Shown here piece after piece: positions 8,226 to 15,816 of a stretch of 19,772 bases of DNA. The position numbers were made by a program, and so were the translations under genes. The stretch is from Spirochaeta sp. (GTDB lineage Bacteria > Spirochaetota > Spirochaetia > DSM-27196 > Alkalispirochaetaceae), in contig JAQIBO010000165.1 in assembly GCA_027859055.1 (NCBI GenBank), positions 1 to 19,772 of the forward strand, given 5' to 3'. The notes beneath the pieces are model-generated. The model had not been told where the DNA came from and ran no database searches. It worked only from the letters and a program-made list of their open reading frames with translations. How positions within the stretch are numbered: position 1 is the stretch's first letter; the number at the start of each line of letters is the position of its first letter.

Positions 8226-8235
8226 GTACTATAGT
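8207..8235 (+). promoter_or_regulatory. Possible promoter of the STAS-che operon
   Basis: TATAGT at 8230-8235 matches 5 of 6 bases of the -10 consensus and lies 27 nt before the STAS ATG. No convincing -35 element is found 16-18 bp upstream, so an activator or a different sigma factor may be needed, or this may be chance. No sigma28 flagellar pattern was seen. Confidence 0.33.
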
Positions 8236-8262
8236 TAGCGTTACACGAGGAACATTACAGCC

Positions 8263-8622
8263 ATGAGTACAAAAGTTTCAGTTGTCAACTTGCACGGACA
8301 TGTTACGGTGTCCGCGGTTCCTGAGTTTCAGGAGCTTTTGCGGGCACGGATCGACACAACGGCCCTGGTTGTGGCGAGTCTGAGTCAGGCGGAAGAGATT
8401 GACCTTGCCGGTGTTCAACTCTTGTATTCGGCCAGGCGATACGCCGCAGCCCAGGGGAAGCGGTTTGAACTGACCGGGAGCGTTCCCGAGGCGATCGCAG
8501 AACGGCTGTTTCACGGCGGGTTCGTCTCGTCTATTGTCCGCGACGGTAAAGAACTCAACCGGCAGTTGCACGAATTTGATCTCCCCACTGGAGTAGCGCC
8601 GGAGGATCGTGACGATGATTGA
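8263..8622 (+). CDS. STAS-domain protein, chemotaxis-linked
   Basis: The 119-residue protein is a single STAS domain: a beta-rich start (VSVVNLHGHVTV), a central LVVASLSQAEEIDLAGVQLL and a KRFELTG strand followed by a helix. In anti-anti-sigma factors of the SpoIIAA type the loop reads DSSG with a phosphorylated Ser; here it is D47-L-A-G50, so a SpoIIAB-like kinase has no target. This points to a binding role. The gene overlaps cheA by 8 nt, so its partner is probably CheA or the hybrid kinase. As I recall, small proteins encoded beside cheA in alpha-proteobacteria (CheS) bind CheA; the analogy is inference. The start ATG 8263 has GAGGA about 11 nt upstream. The acidic tail ends in DDD. Confidence 0.85.
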   Translation: MSTKVSVVNLHGHVTVSAVPEFQELLRARIDTTALVVASLSQAEEIDLAGVQLLYSARRYAAAQGKRFELTGSVPEAIAERLFHGGFVSSIVRDGKELNRQLHEFDLPTGVAPEDRDDD

Positions 8623-10750
8623 CGGCTTTCAGGACAGCTTTCGCGAAGAGGCGTATGAACTACTCGAAAACCTGGAGCAGGCGTTACTGCAACTTGAGGA
8701 CGCTCCCGACGATCGGGATGTCGTTTCTGCGGTTTTCCGTTCGATGCATACGATCAAAGGCTCGGCGGCGATGTTCGGGTTTGACGCGGTGTCCGGGTTC
8801 ACCCATCACGTGGAGACGGTGCTGGACGACGTCCGGAACGGGAAAATTCCCGTTACACGAGGACTGATCGACCTTACCCTGGAATCTCGCGACCATATCC
8901 GGCTGATGCTGGATGACCCGGAACATGAGTCTATACCCGAGCGATCCCAGGCGTTGATGAAGCGGCTGGAAGAAGAGGTAGATCGGGCTCAGGGCGACCG
9001 GGAACCGCTTGAAATCGATGGTGAAGTGGTAACGCATGCAATTGGGGATGAAAACGGCAGTGCCGCAGCACCCCCACCTCCGCAGCAGGAGGGCGCCGGC
9101 GAGGCGCTTGCTCGGACGTGGCATATCCGCTTTGTTCCGCATACGGATATCATGTCAAACGGAACCAACCCGCTCCTGCTGCTGGAAGAACTGCATGATC
9201 TGGGGGACTGCACCGTAGTTGCCGGGTTGAGCAAGGTCCCGCCGCTGGAACAGTTCAGCGCAGAAGCAACGTACACTACATGGGACGTTTTTCTGACAAC
9301 GACCCAACCGTCATCCGCAATTCGTGACGTGTTCATGTTTGTGGATGACCAGTGCGATCTGCAGATACGTCTCGTGGACGAGATCGACTTTTCCGACGAG
9401 CCGCGGCACAAGCGGCTGGGCCAAATTCTGATCGACCGCGGGGTTGTCGAGTCCGACGTCGTCAGACAGGCGGTTTCTGAGCAACGCCGCTTGGGTGAGG
9501 TTCTTGTCGGAAGCGGGGTCGACGCTCACGAGGTGGAGACGGCGCTCCAGGAACAGGAGCACATTAAGCGCAGCCGGCAGAAAGTGCAGGCCGATGCCGC
9601 ATCCTCCAGCATCCGGGTACAGTCCGACAAACTGGATGAACTCGTCGATCTGGTGGGCGAACTGGTGACGCTTCAGGCGCGGCTGACGCAGACCACCGAC
9701 GGGGTGGAGCACACGGAACTTACCACGATCAGCGAGAACTTTGAACGGCTCATCGGAGAACTGCGGGACCACACAATGAGTATCCGCATGGTACCGATTG
9801 CGACCAGTTTTTCCCGCTTTCGCCGCCTGGTGCGAGACCTGTCACAAGAGTTGGGGAAAGACGTGGAGCTCACCACTGAAGGTGGTGAGACGGAGCTGGA
9901 CAAGACCGTTATTGAACGGCTCCACGATCCGTTGGTGCACGTGATCCGGAACAGCATCGACCACGGGCTGGAATCACCGGAACAACGAAAAGCGGCGGGA
10001 AAATCGAAGACAGGCAACGTGTCGCTCAGTGCGCGCCACGCGGGTGCCAACGTTGAGGTTCGCGTTGTCGATGACGGGAAAGGGCTGGATCGGGAGGCGA
10101 TCCGACAGCGGGCCGTCGAACGAGGCCTTATCGGAAGCGACGCGCAATTCGGAGACAGCGAAGTATTTGATCTGGTTTTTCAACCGGGGTTTTCCACCGC
10201 AGCAGCGGTGACGACCGTTTCCGGTCGCGGCGTAGGTATGGACGTGGTCCGCAAGGAAGTTGAAAACATCGGCGGTACCGTAACGCTCCATTCCGTTCCC
10301 GGAAACGGAACCACAATCGTGATATCGATCCCCCTGACTCTGGCGATTATCGACGGCCTGCTGGTCCGAATTGGCGGCGAGCATTTCGTTGTCCCCCTGT
10401 CAAACGTGGAAGAGTGCATCGAATACCGCCGGGGCAGCAGTAATGATGCGGTGGTTGCCAATCGGGGTGAACTGTTGCCGCTCATCGATCTGCGCCATGA
10501 GTTCGGTATCAGCGGCAACCGACCGGAGATAGAACAGGCGGTTGTGGTTGAAACGGGAATTGGTGAAGTGGGATTCGTGGTCGACACCGTAATCGGGGAT
10601 CACCAGACGGTGATAAAAAACCTCGGTAAACTATACCACAACCTCGAAGGGGTCAGCGGCGCGACGATACTCGGTGACGGAGGAGTTGCTCTTATTTTGG
10701 ACGTACAACGGCTTGCAGCAGGAAAGAGCAATGGCGGGCATCACACTTAA
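8615..10750 (+). CDS. cheA: Chemotaxis histidine kinase CheA with MshEN-like repeats
   Basis: CheA phosphorylates itself on its HPt domain and passes phosphate to CheY and CheB. The 711 residues hold, in order: HPt with MHTIKGSAAMFGF (phosphorylated His45); a linker; a P2-like domain (about 168-258, begins TWHIRFVPHTD); two tandem repeats starting RLGQIL (267-290) and RLGEVL (292-314); P3 dimerisation (about 330-395); P4 ATPase with VIRNSIDHGLE, DDGKGLD (about 486) and GRGVGMDVV (about 538); and a CheW-like P5 from about 576 (IDGLLVRIGGEHFVVPL). ATG 8615 was chosen because GGAGG at 8601-8605 lies 9 nt upstream; an in-frame GTG at 8609 is only 3 nt away. It overlaps the STAS gene by 8 nt and cheR by 20 nt. 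No cheW lies nearby, so it may use a CheW encoded elsewhere. Confidence 0.95.
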   Translation: MIDGFQDSFREEAYELLENLEQALLQLEDAPDDRDVVSAVFRSMHTIKGSAAMFGFDAVSGFTHHVETVLDDVRNGKIPVTRGLIDLTLESRDHIRLMLDDPEHESIPERSQALMKRLEEEVDRAQGDREPLEIDGEVVTHAIGDENGSAAAPPPPQQEGAGEALARTWHIRFVPHTDIMSNGTNPLLLLEELHDLGDCTVVAGLSKVPPLEQFSAEATYTTWDVFLTTTQPSSAIRDVFMFVDDQCDLQIRLVDEIDFSDEPRHKRLGQILIDRGVVESDVVRQAVSEQRRLGEVLVGSGVDAHEVETALQEQEHIKRSRQKVQADAASSSIRVQSDKLDELVDLVGELVTLQARLTQTTDGVEHTELTTISENFERLIGELRDHTMSIRMVPIATSFSRFRRLVRDLSQELGKDVELTTEGGETELDKTVIERLHDPLVHVIRNSIDHGLESPEQRKAAGKSKTGNVSLSARHAGANVEVRVVDDGKGLDREAIRQRAVERGLIGSDAQFGDSEVFDLVFQPGFSTAAAVTTVSGRGVGMDVVRKEVENIGGTVTLHSVPGNGTTIVISIPLTLAIIDGLLVRIGGEHFVVPLSNVEECIEYRRGSSNDAVVANRGELLPLIDLRHEFGISGNRPEIEQAVVVETGIGEVGFVVDTVIGDHQTVIKNLGKLYHNLEGVSGATILGDGGVALILDVQRLAAGKSNGGHHT

Positions 10751-11579
10751 AGAAGCACATTTTCGACGGCTCAGCAGTTTCATTGAGAGTGAGGTCGGCA
10801 TAAAGATGCCTCCGGCAAAACGGATCATGCTGGAGAGTCGTCTGCAGAAACGACTTCGTGCCCTCAACTTCGAGACGTTTGACGCGTATATAGAGCACGT
10901 CTTCAACGCGGATAACAGCGAAATTATCCATATGATCGACGTGGTCACCACCAACAAAACCGACTTTTTCCGGGAACCCGACCATTTTGTGTACCTGCGC
11001 GAACGGCTTCTGCCGGAACACGTTGAGCGCGACCGGTGGGGGCTGGACGGACGATTCAAGATCTGGTCCGCAGCCTCATCGACCGGTGAAGAGGCGTATA
11101 CGCTGGCGATCGTCCTTGCCGAGTATCAACGGCAGGAAAACCCGCGTTTTGATTTCCGGATTCTCGGCACCGACATCTCGACCGCTGTTCTTGAAACCGC
11201 ACGGCGAGCAGTCTATCCTGCTGACCGCGTAGCTCCCGTTTCCACGGAATTTCGGAAACGCTACCTTCTGCGGAGCAGGAATCACGACACCGAAACAGTC
11301 CGGGTGAAGCGTGCGCTCCGGGAAAAGGCGCAGTTTCACCGTCTGAACCTGATGGTGCCACGCTTTCCGATTCGAGACCGCTTCCACGTGATCTTTTGTC
11401 GCAACGTGATTATCTATTTTGACCGGGAGCGACAGGAACAGCTTCTTCGGAAGCTGTACGACTATCTCGTTCCCGGGGGGTATCTGTTTCTGGGTCACTC
11501 CGAAACGCTTGCCGGCATCGACTTGCCGGTCGTTTCAGTGGCGCCGACGGTGTACCAGCGCGTGGAGGAGGCGCACTGA
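10731..11579 (+). CDS. cheR: Chemoreceptor glutamate methyltransferase CheR
   Basis: CheR transfers methyl groups from S-adenosylmethionine to receptor glutamates during adaptation. The 282-residue protein has the N-terminal helical domain, then NKTDFFREPDHF (about 73). The SAM-binding segment is WSAASSTGEEAYTLA (about 112-124). ILGTDISTAVLETAR follows, then FCRNVIIYFD (about 222) and LVPGGYLFLGHSETL. All are family hallmarks. ATG 10731 follows a GGAAAG-like site and lies inside the cheA end, giving a 20-nt overlap; an in-frame start at 10674 is deeper in cheA and less likely. Presence of both CheR and CheB implies methylated receptors as partners, though none is encoded here. Confidence 0.95.
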   Translation: MAGITLKEAHFRRLSSFIESEVGIKMPPAKRIMLESRLQKRLRALNFETFDAYIEHVFNADNSEIIHMIDVVTTNKTDFFREPDHFVYLRERLLPEHVERDRWGLDGRFKIWSAASSTGEEAYTLAIVLAEYQRQENPRFDFRILGTDISTAVLETARRAVYPADRVAPVSTEFRKRYLLRSRNHDTETVRVKRALREKAQFHRLNLMVPRFPIRDRFHVIFCRNVIIYFDRERQEQLLRKLYDYLVPGGYLFLGHSETLAGIDLPVVSVAPTVYQRVEEAH

Positions 11580-11583
11580 ACCT

Positions 11584-12753
11584 ATGCCTGAACCCATTCG
11601 TGTAATGATCGTGGATGACTCGGCGGTAGTACGCGAGACGCTTTCGGCGCTGTTGTCTGAAAGTCCCGACTTTGAGGTTGTGGGAACCGCTGGTGACCCA
11701 TATATCGCCGCCAAGAAGCTGAAAACCGTGATACCCGACGTGATCACGCTTGATATTGAAATGCCGCGAATGGACGGACTCAGCTTTCTCAAACATCTGA
11801 TGAGCCAGCACCCCCTTCCGGTGGTTGTCTGTTCATCGATGGCGGAATCAGGTTCTGCAAACGCGTTGACCGCGCTTGAGTACGGCGCGGTAGAGATTCT
11901 CGAGAAACCAAAAATGGGCACCAAACGCTTCCTTGAGGAGTCACGGGTTAAAGTTTACGACGCGATCAAGGCGGCGTACGAGACCCGGTTTGGGATTGCG
12001 AAATTCAAGCAAACGGGAAAATCGGCGCATCGTCCGGCGACACCCGGCAAAGTTGCACGCCCGCCGGTAGGCACCGATCATTACCGCGATGTTGAACCAA
12101 AGCGAAACGCCGACGAAGTGATCGCGCGCCCGGACGGACGGATACGAGTCCCCGAGACGACTGAAAAGATCGTCTGTATCGGCGCCTCAACCGGTGGAAC
12201 CGAAGCGCTGCGAGAGGTTCTCCAGGCGTTGCCACTGAACGCGCCGGGTATCGTGATCGTCCAGCACATGCCGGAGCAGTTCACCGCTGCCTTCGCTCGC
12301 CGCCTGGACTCGTTGTGCCAGATTACGGTGAAAGAGGCGGAGAACAACGATACCGTGGTTACTGGCCATGCCCTGATAGCCCCGGGCAACCGCCATATGT
12401 TACTGAAACGAAGCGGTGCCCGGTACTACGTCGAAGTGAAAGATGGACCGCTGGTGAGTCGCCACCGTCCATCGGTAGATGTTTTATTCCGGTCGGCGGC
12501 GCGCTACGCCGGACCAAACGCGATCGGCGTAATCATGACCGGTATGGGTGATGATGGCGCCCACGGCATGGAGGAGATGCACGATGGTGGTGCGTACACA
12601 TTCGCCCAGGATCAGGCTTCCTGCATCGTCTACGGCATGCCGAATGAGGCGGTGAAGCGAAACGCGGTTGACGAAAGTGTGCCGCTGAACCGGATCGCAG
12701 AATCGATTCTGAAACGCGTAGGGAGACATGGAAACGTCGGTTCTCATAGTTGA
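11584..12753 (+). CDS. cheB: Chemotaxis methylesterase/deamidase CheB
   Basis: CheB removes receptor methyl groups when phosphorylated by CheA, opposing CheR. The 389-residue protein has a receiver domain (IRVMIVDDSAVVRETL; phosphoacceptor D57 in LDIEMPRMDG). A linker of roughly 60 residues rich in Lys, Arg and Pro follows. The esterase domain has a complete triad: Ser202 in IGASTGGTEAL, His228 in VQHMPEQF and Asp324 in GMGDDGAHGM. ATG 11584 lies 4 nt after the cheR stop, with GGAGGAG at 11564-11570. The in-frame upstream extension falls in cheR and is not receiver sequence. The 3' end overlaps the hybrid kinase gene by 26 nt. Confidence 0.96.
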   Translation: MPEPIRVMIVDDSAVVRETLSALLSESPDFEVVGTAGDPYIAAKKLKTVIPDVITLDIEMPRMDGLSFLKHLMSQHPLPVVVCSSMAESGSANALTALEYGAVEILEKPKMGTKRFLEESRVKVYDAIKAAYETRFGIAKFKQTGKSAHRPATPGKVARPPVGTDHYRDVEPKRNADEVIARPDGRIRVPETTEKIVCIGASTGGTEALREVLQALPLNAPGIVIVQHMPEQFTAAFARRLDSLCQITVKEAENNDTVVTGHALIAPGNRHMLLKRSGARYYVEVKDGPLVSRHRPSVDVLFRSAARYAGPNAIGVIMTGMGDDGAHGMEEMHDGGAYTFAQDQASCIVYGMPNEAVKRNAVDESVPLNRIAESILKRVGRHGNVGSHS

Positions 12754-15352
12754 AGACGAAAGCATTGTCGCCCTTGATCTGAAGACACGCCTCACTTCGC
12801 TGGGGTTTCAGATAGCGGGAGCAGCGAGCAGCGGTGCCGCAGCGCAGAAGCTGGCCCGGGAAACCCGTCCAGACGTTATCCTGATGGATATTCAGATCAA
12901 GGGGGAGATCGACGGGATAGAAACCGCGGCCCGGATCCAGCAGGACCTGGGGATTCCCTCCATTTTTCTCACCGCATATTCCGACGCGGAAAGTCTGGAA
13001 CGCGCAAAACGGTCCCAGGCATACGGATACCTGCTCAAGCCGTTTCAGGAGCGGGAACTCCTCATCGCGATCGAGCTCGCGTTGTACAAGTTTTCGGCGG
13101 AGCAGGAACTCCGGGCGAACAGAGCGCTACTTGATACCACGGTCAACTGTATCGGTGAAGGAATCATCACCACCGATTCTGAACGGTGCATCCTCCTTCT
13201 CAACGACGCTGCGCAACGTTTGACCGGATGGTCAACCGAATCGGTCGTTGGACGTCCGCTGGAAGAGATTCTTGAGCTGACCGATGCGACCCAGCCCGGC
13301 CTGCCCGCGCCGCCTCCCGGAGGATCCGCGCGATTTGTGCTGACCAGCAGGGATGGGAGAAGAATTCCGGTGGAGCGGACCGAACAGACTCTTCCGGAGG
13401 GACCTCCTGGAGCCGCGTCACTGGTGGTTGTTCTTCGTGATATCTCCGAGTCGCTTCGATACGAGCAGTCTCTTGTTGCCGCAAAAGAGGCGGCGGAAAG
13501 CGCCGGACGGGCAAAGAGTGACTTCTTGGCCCGCGTTACTCACGAATTGCGGACACCGTTGAACAGCATTATCGGTATGACTGAACTTGCCGTGGAAGCC
13601 GGTGTACCGGTGCCGCTTCAGGAGTACCTTTCGGTGGTTCGGAGTTCGGCAGACACTCTCAGAGCGCTGATTTCAGACATCCTCGACTATGCAAAATACG
13701 AGGCGGGGCGGGTCGACCTGAAACGCGAGATCATAACGATCGCTGATCTGGTGGAGAAAGCTGCCCGAGTATATGCCGTTGACGCCCATCGCAAAGGTCT
13801 GCGCCTGTGCATCGACGTGGCCCCGGCTTTACCGGAACGTTTGTACGGTGACGAGCAGCGCATCCAACAGACGATAGGCAACCTCCTTTCCAACGCGGTG
13901 AAATTCACAAAATCGGGATACGTCCGGTTGTCCGTCGCTGCGGGGCAGGCCGGCCTCGTACAGTTCTCCGTCGAAGACTCGGGAGTCGGCCTGCTTCCGG
14001 AAAAACACGGGGATATCTTCGAAGATTTTTCTCAGCTTGACGACCCGGCAACCCGGAGCGCCGGGGGTACCGGTCTGGGACTCGCGATTGTACGACGGCT
14101 TGTCTCGGCGATGAACGGCGAAATTCGTCTGCATTCAAACCCGGGGAGTGGCTCCGTCTTTACCGTTGAACTACCGCTCACCGCGGCGGATGCCCGTCCG
14201 ATCGGCGAGCAGATCCGTCGCTACGAGACCGCCACGAATCGTGACGCAGCGATCCCGACGCGCCGCGTCTTCACTAACGACCGCCTGCTCCAAAACGGAT
14301 TGACCCCCTGGGCGACGTATCCGGGAAGTGTTGTTCAGATCGTTGAACTCAACCTGAAGGCGGATTTCCGTGAAGATGACATCGTCGTCCTCACGACCGG
14401 TCAGTATCGCTCATTCGTTATCGACTGGCAGCAGTACCAGGGAGCTCAGTCACCGGATATATCTCCGATCGTAGTCGTCGTCGACACCGTTTCCAACAAC
14501 CGGTCGGAGACGGACATGGACAGCTTTTTTTGCCCGATCCGGATAAAGGAGCCGCTGCGCACCGCTGACTATGCGGCAATTGCCGCGGGACGCCCGGATA
14601 TACTGGACGGGGCTGCCGCGATGACTGACCTGAACGACCAGCCCCCGATCCTTGTCGTTGACGACGACACGGTTAACCTGATGGTCACTAAAAAGATGAT
14701 CGAACGTCTTGGATATTCCGTCCACGCGGTGAATCGGTCCGCCGCAGTCCTGGAACTGCTTCCGGATTTGCGATTTGCCGCAGCGTGCGTCGATATTGAA
14801 ATGCCCGGCATGAACGGATGGGAACTGGTGGAGCGCATTCGCGCGGGAGAGGCAGGGAGCGCGGCCCGGTCGATGCCGATGGTTGCGGTTACCGGACACT
14901 CCGGCGCGGAAATGGCCGACCGTGCCGGCGCACATGGATTCACGTCGGTACTCTCCAAGCCGTTCACCATTAATCAGATCGAACAAACGCTCCGGGAGGC
15001 ACTCGCCGGGGCAGCCGTTGATCCCGATGCGGACCGTTCTAACAATGCACCGATCAAACGCACGAACGAGCGTCCGGCCGGGCCAGAACCGAAGAAACCG
15101 GTAGCTGAGACACCGACCGGTGGTGTATCATTACCAACGGCGGACGTAAAGCGAGCGATCGAAGAAGGAAAATTTGAACGTGCGCGGGAGATCGTCCGGG
15201 AAACCCGCGGGCGTGCTGTATCAAACCCGGAGGTCGAAACGCTTTTTCGGCTTCAGCTGGCTCTTCGCCGCGATAACGAAGAGACCGCTGTTCGGTTACT
15301 CGAGGAGCTGGAATCGTTAGGGAGGCGTGACAGTGAAAATATTGATAGTTGA
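12728..15352 (+). CDS. Hybrid histidine kinase: REC-PAS-HisKA-HATPase-pseudoREC-REC-tail
   Basis: The 874-residue protein has no predicted membrane segment and is probably cytoplasmic. An N-terminal receiver (about 1-120) carries D54 in ILMDIQI and KPF near its end. A PAS-like domain (about 137-245, EGIITTDSERCILLLNDAA) precedes HisKA with phosphorylated His272 in THELRTPLNS. The ATPase has GNLLSNAVKFT (about 384), DSGVGL and GTGLGLAIV (about 446). Residues about 500-630 look like a receiver that has lost its Asp (IVVLTT, PIVVVVDTV, IKEPLRTADY). A second intact receiver (about 638-765) has D689 in CVDIEMPGMNG. A Pro-rich linker and a roughly 60-residue helical tail with no HPt histidine motif close the protein. 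GGGAG sits close to ATG 12728. The gene overlaps cheB by 26 nt and the downstream regulator by 20 nt, implying a shared pathway. Confidence 0.92.
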   Translation: METSVLIVEDESIVALDLKTRLTSLGFQIAGAASSGAAAQKLARETRPDVILMDIQIKGEIDGIETAARIQQDLGIPSIFLTAYSDAESLERAKRSQAYGYLLKPFQERELLIAIELALYKFSAEQELRANRALLDTTVNCIGEGIITTDSERCILLLNDAAQRLTGWSTESVVGRPLEEILELTDATQPGLPAPPPGGSARFVLTSRDGRRIPVERTEQTLPEGPPGAASLVVVLRDISESLRYEQSLVAAKEAAESAGRAKSDFLARVTHELRTPLNSIIGMTELAVEAGVPVPLQEYLSVVRSSADTLRALISDILDYAKYEAGRVDLKREIITIADLVEKAARVYAVDAHRKGLRLCIDVAPALPERLYGDEQRIQQTIGNLLSNAVKFTKSGYVRLSVAAGQAGLVQFSVEDSGVGLLPEKHGDIFEDFSQLDDPATRSAGGTGLGLAIVRRLVSAMNGEIRLHSNPGSGSVFTVELPLTAADARPIGEQIRRYETATNRDAAIPTRRVFTNDRLLQNGLTPWATYPGSVVQIVELNLKADFREDDIVVLTTGQYRSFVIDWQQYQGAQSPDISPIVVVVDTVSNNRSETDMDSFFCPIRIKEPLRTADYAAIAAGRPDILDGAAAMTDLNDQPPILVVDDDTVNLMVTKKMIERLGYSVHAVNRSAAVLELLPDLRFAAACVDIEMPGMNGWELVERIRAGEAGSAARSMPMVAVTGHSGAEMADRAGAHGFTSVLSKPFTINQIEQTLREALAGAAVDPDADRSNNAPIKRTNERPAGPEPKKPVAETPTGGVSLPTADVKRAIEEGKFERAREIVRETRGRAVSNPEVETLFRLQLALRRDNEETAVRLLEELESLGRRDSENIDS

Positions 15353-15734
15353 AGACGACTTCGGAAGCCGACGCTTTCTGCAGATGCTGCTGCAGCCCCA
15401 CGCCCGATGTGATGTGGTGGTGGACGGCGGCGAGGCGATCGAGGCGTTCAGTATGGCGTGGGAAGAGAACGATCCCTATCAGCTCATACTTCTCGATATC
15501 ATGATGCCCAACGTCGACGGCCAGACCGCCCTCAAAGAGATCCGCGGAAATGAAGCGAAGATCGGCGTGGATAGCTCCGATGCTGTCAAAGTCATCATGA
15601 CGACCGCTCTGGAAGATCCTAAAAACGTGGTGGAGGCGTATTACCAGGGTGGTGCTGATTCGTATCTGGTAAAGCCGATCGATCGTGCCAAATTGTTCCA
15701 GATGATCAGCGACCTCGGTCTCCCTTTGGAATAG
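15333..15734 (+). CDS. Single-domain response regulator (CheY-like)
   Basis: The 133-residue protein is one receiver domain: acidic pocket E7, D8, D9; phosphoacceptor D55 in LILLDIMMPNVDG; a Thr pair in VIMTTALED; a Tyr at the switch position in DSYLVKP; and the conserved Lys of VKPID. No output domain is present, so it signals by protein binding, as CheY does at the flagellar switch, or shuttles phosphate. GTG 15333 is preferred because GGGAGG at 15320-15325 gives 7-nt spacing; GTG 15327 would leave 1 nt. It overlaps the hybrid kinase gene by 20 nt. Either CheA or the hybrid kinase could phosphorylate it, so I avoid the symbol cheY. Confidence 0.93.
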   Translation: MKILIVEDDFGSRRFLQMLLQPHARCDVVVDGGEAIEAFSMAWEENDPYQLILLDIMMPNVDGQTALKEIRGNEAKIGVDSSDAVKVIMTTALEDPKNVVEAYYQGGADSYLVKPIDRAKLFQMISDLGLPLE

Positions 15735-15756
15735 GCCGTCTCTCTGTAGAACCCGG

Positions 15757-15781
15757 CGAGGACCGTACGAGGGGGTCCTCG
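15757..15781. repeat. Perfect 8-bp inverted repeat (hairpin) between the operon end and lepA
   Basis: CGAGGACC at 15757-15764 pairs perfectly with GGTCCTCG at 15774-15781, with a 9-nt loop. No T run follows on either strand, so it is not a standard rho-independent terminator. It could still end or stabilise the che transcript, or serve as a palindromic binding site. Its right arm overlaps the proposed lepA -35 element. Confidence 0.5.
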
Positions 15782-15807
15782 ACAAGTAATCGTCGACGTA
15801 GTACAAC
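15779..15807 (+). promoter_or_regulatory. Sigma70-like promoter of lepA
   Basis: TCGACA (15779-15784, 5 of 6 to consensus) is separated by 17 bp from TACAAC (15802-15807, 4 of 6). The predicted transcription start is about 15813-15815, only 2-4 nt before the lepA ATG. Confidence 0.42.
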
Positions 15808-15816
15808 TGAACATTC

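Noticed and set aside
8198..8262. Sigma28 (flagellar) promoter before the che operon
   Set aside because: I looked for the TAAA...GCCGATAA pattern and did not find it; only a weak sigma70-like -10 is present.
8609..8614. GTG 8609 as cheA start
   Set aside because: The GGAGG at 8601-8605 would leave only 3 nt; ATG 8615 has normal 9-nt spacing and directly opens the HPt sequence.
15327..15332. GTG 15327 as start of the single-domain regulator
   Set aside because: Only 1 nt separates it from GGGAGG; GTG 15333 has 7-nt spacing and begins the receiver sequence MKILIVEDD.
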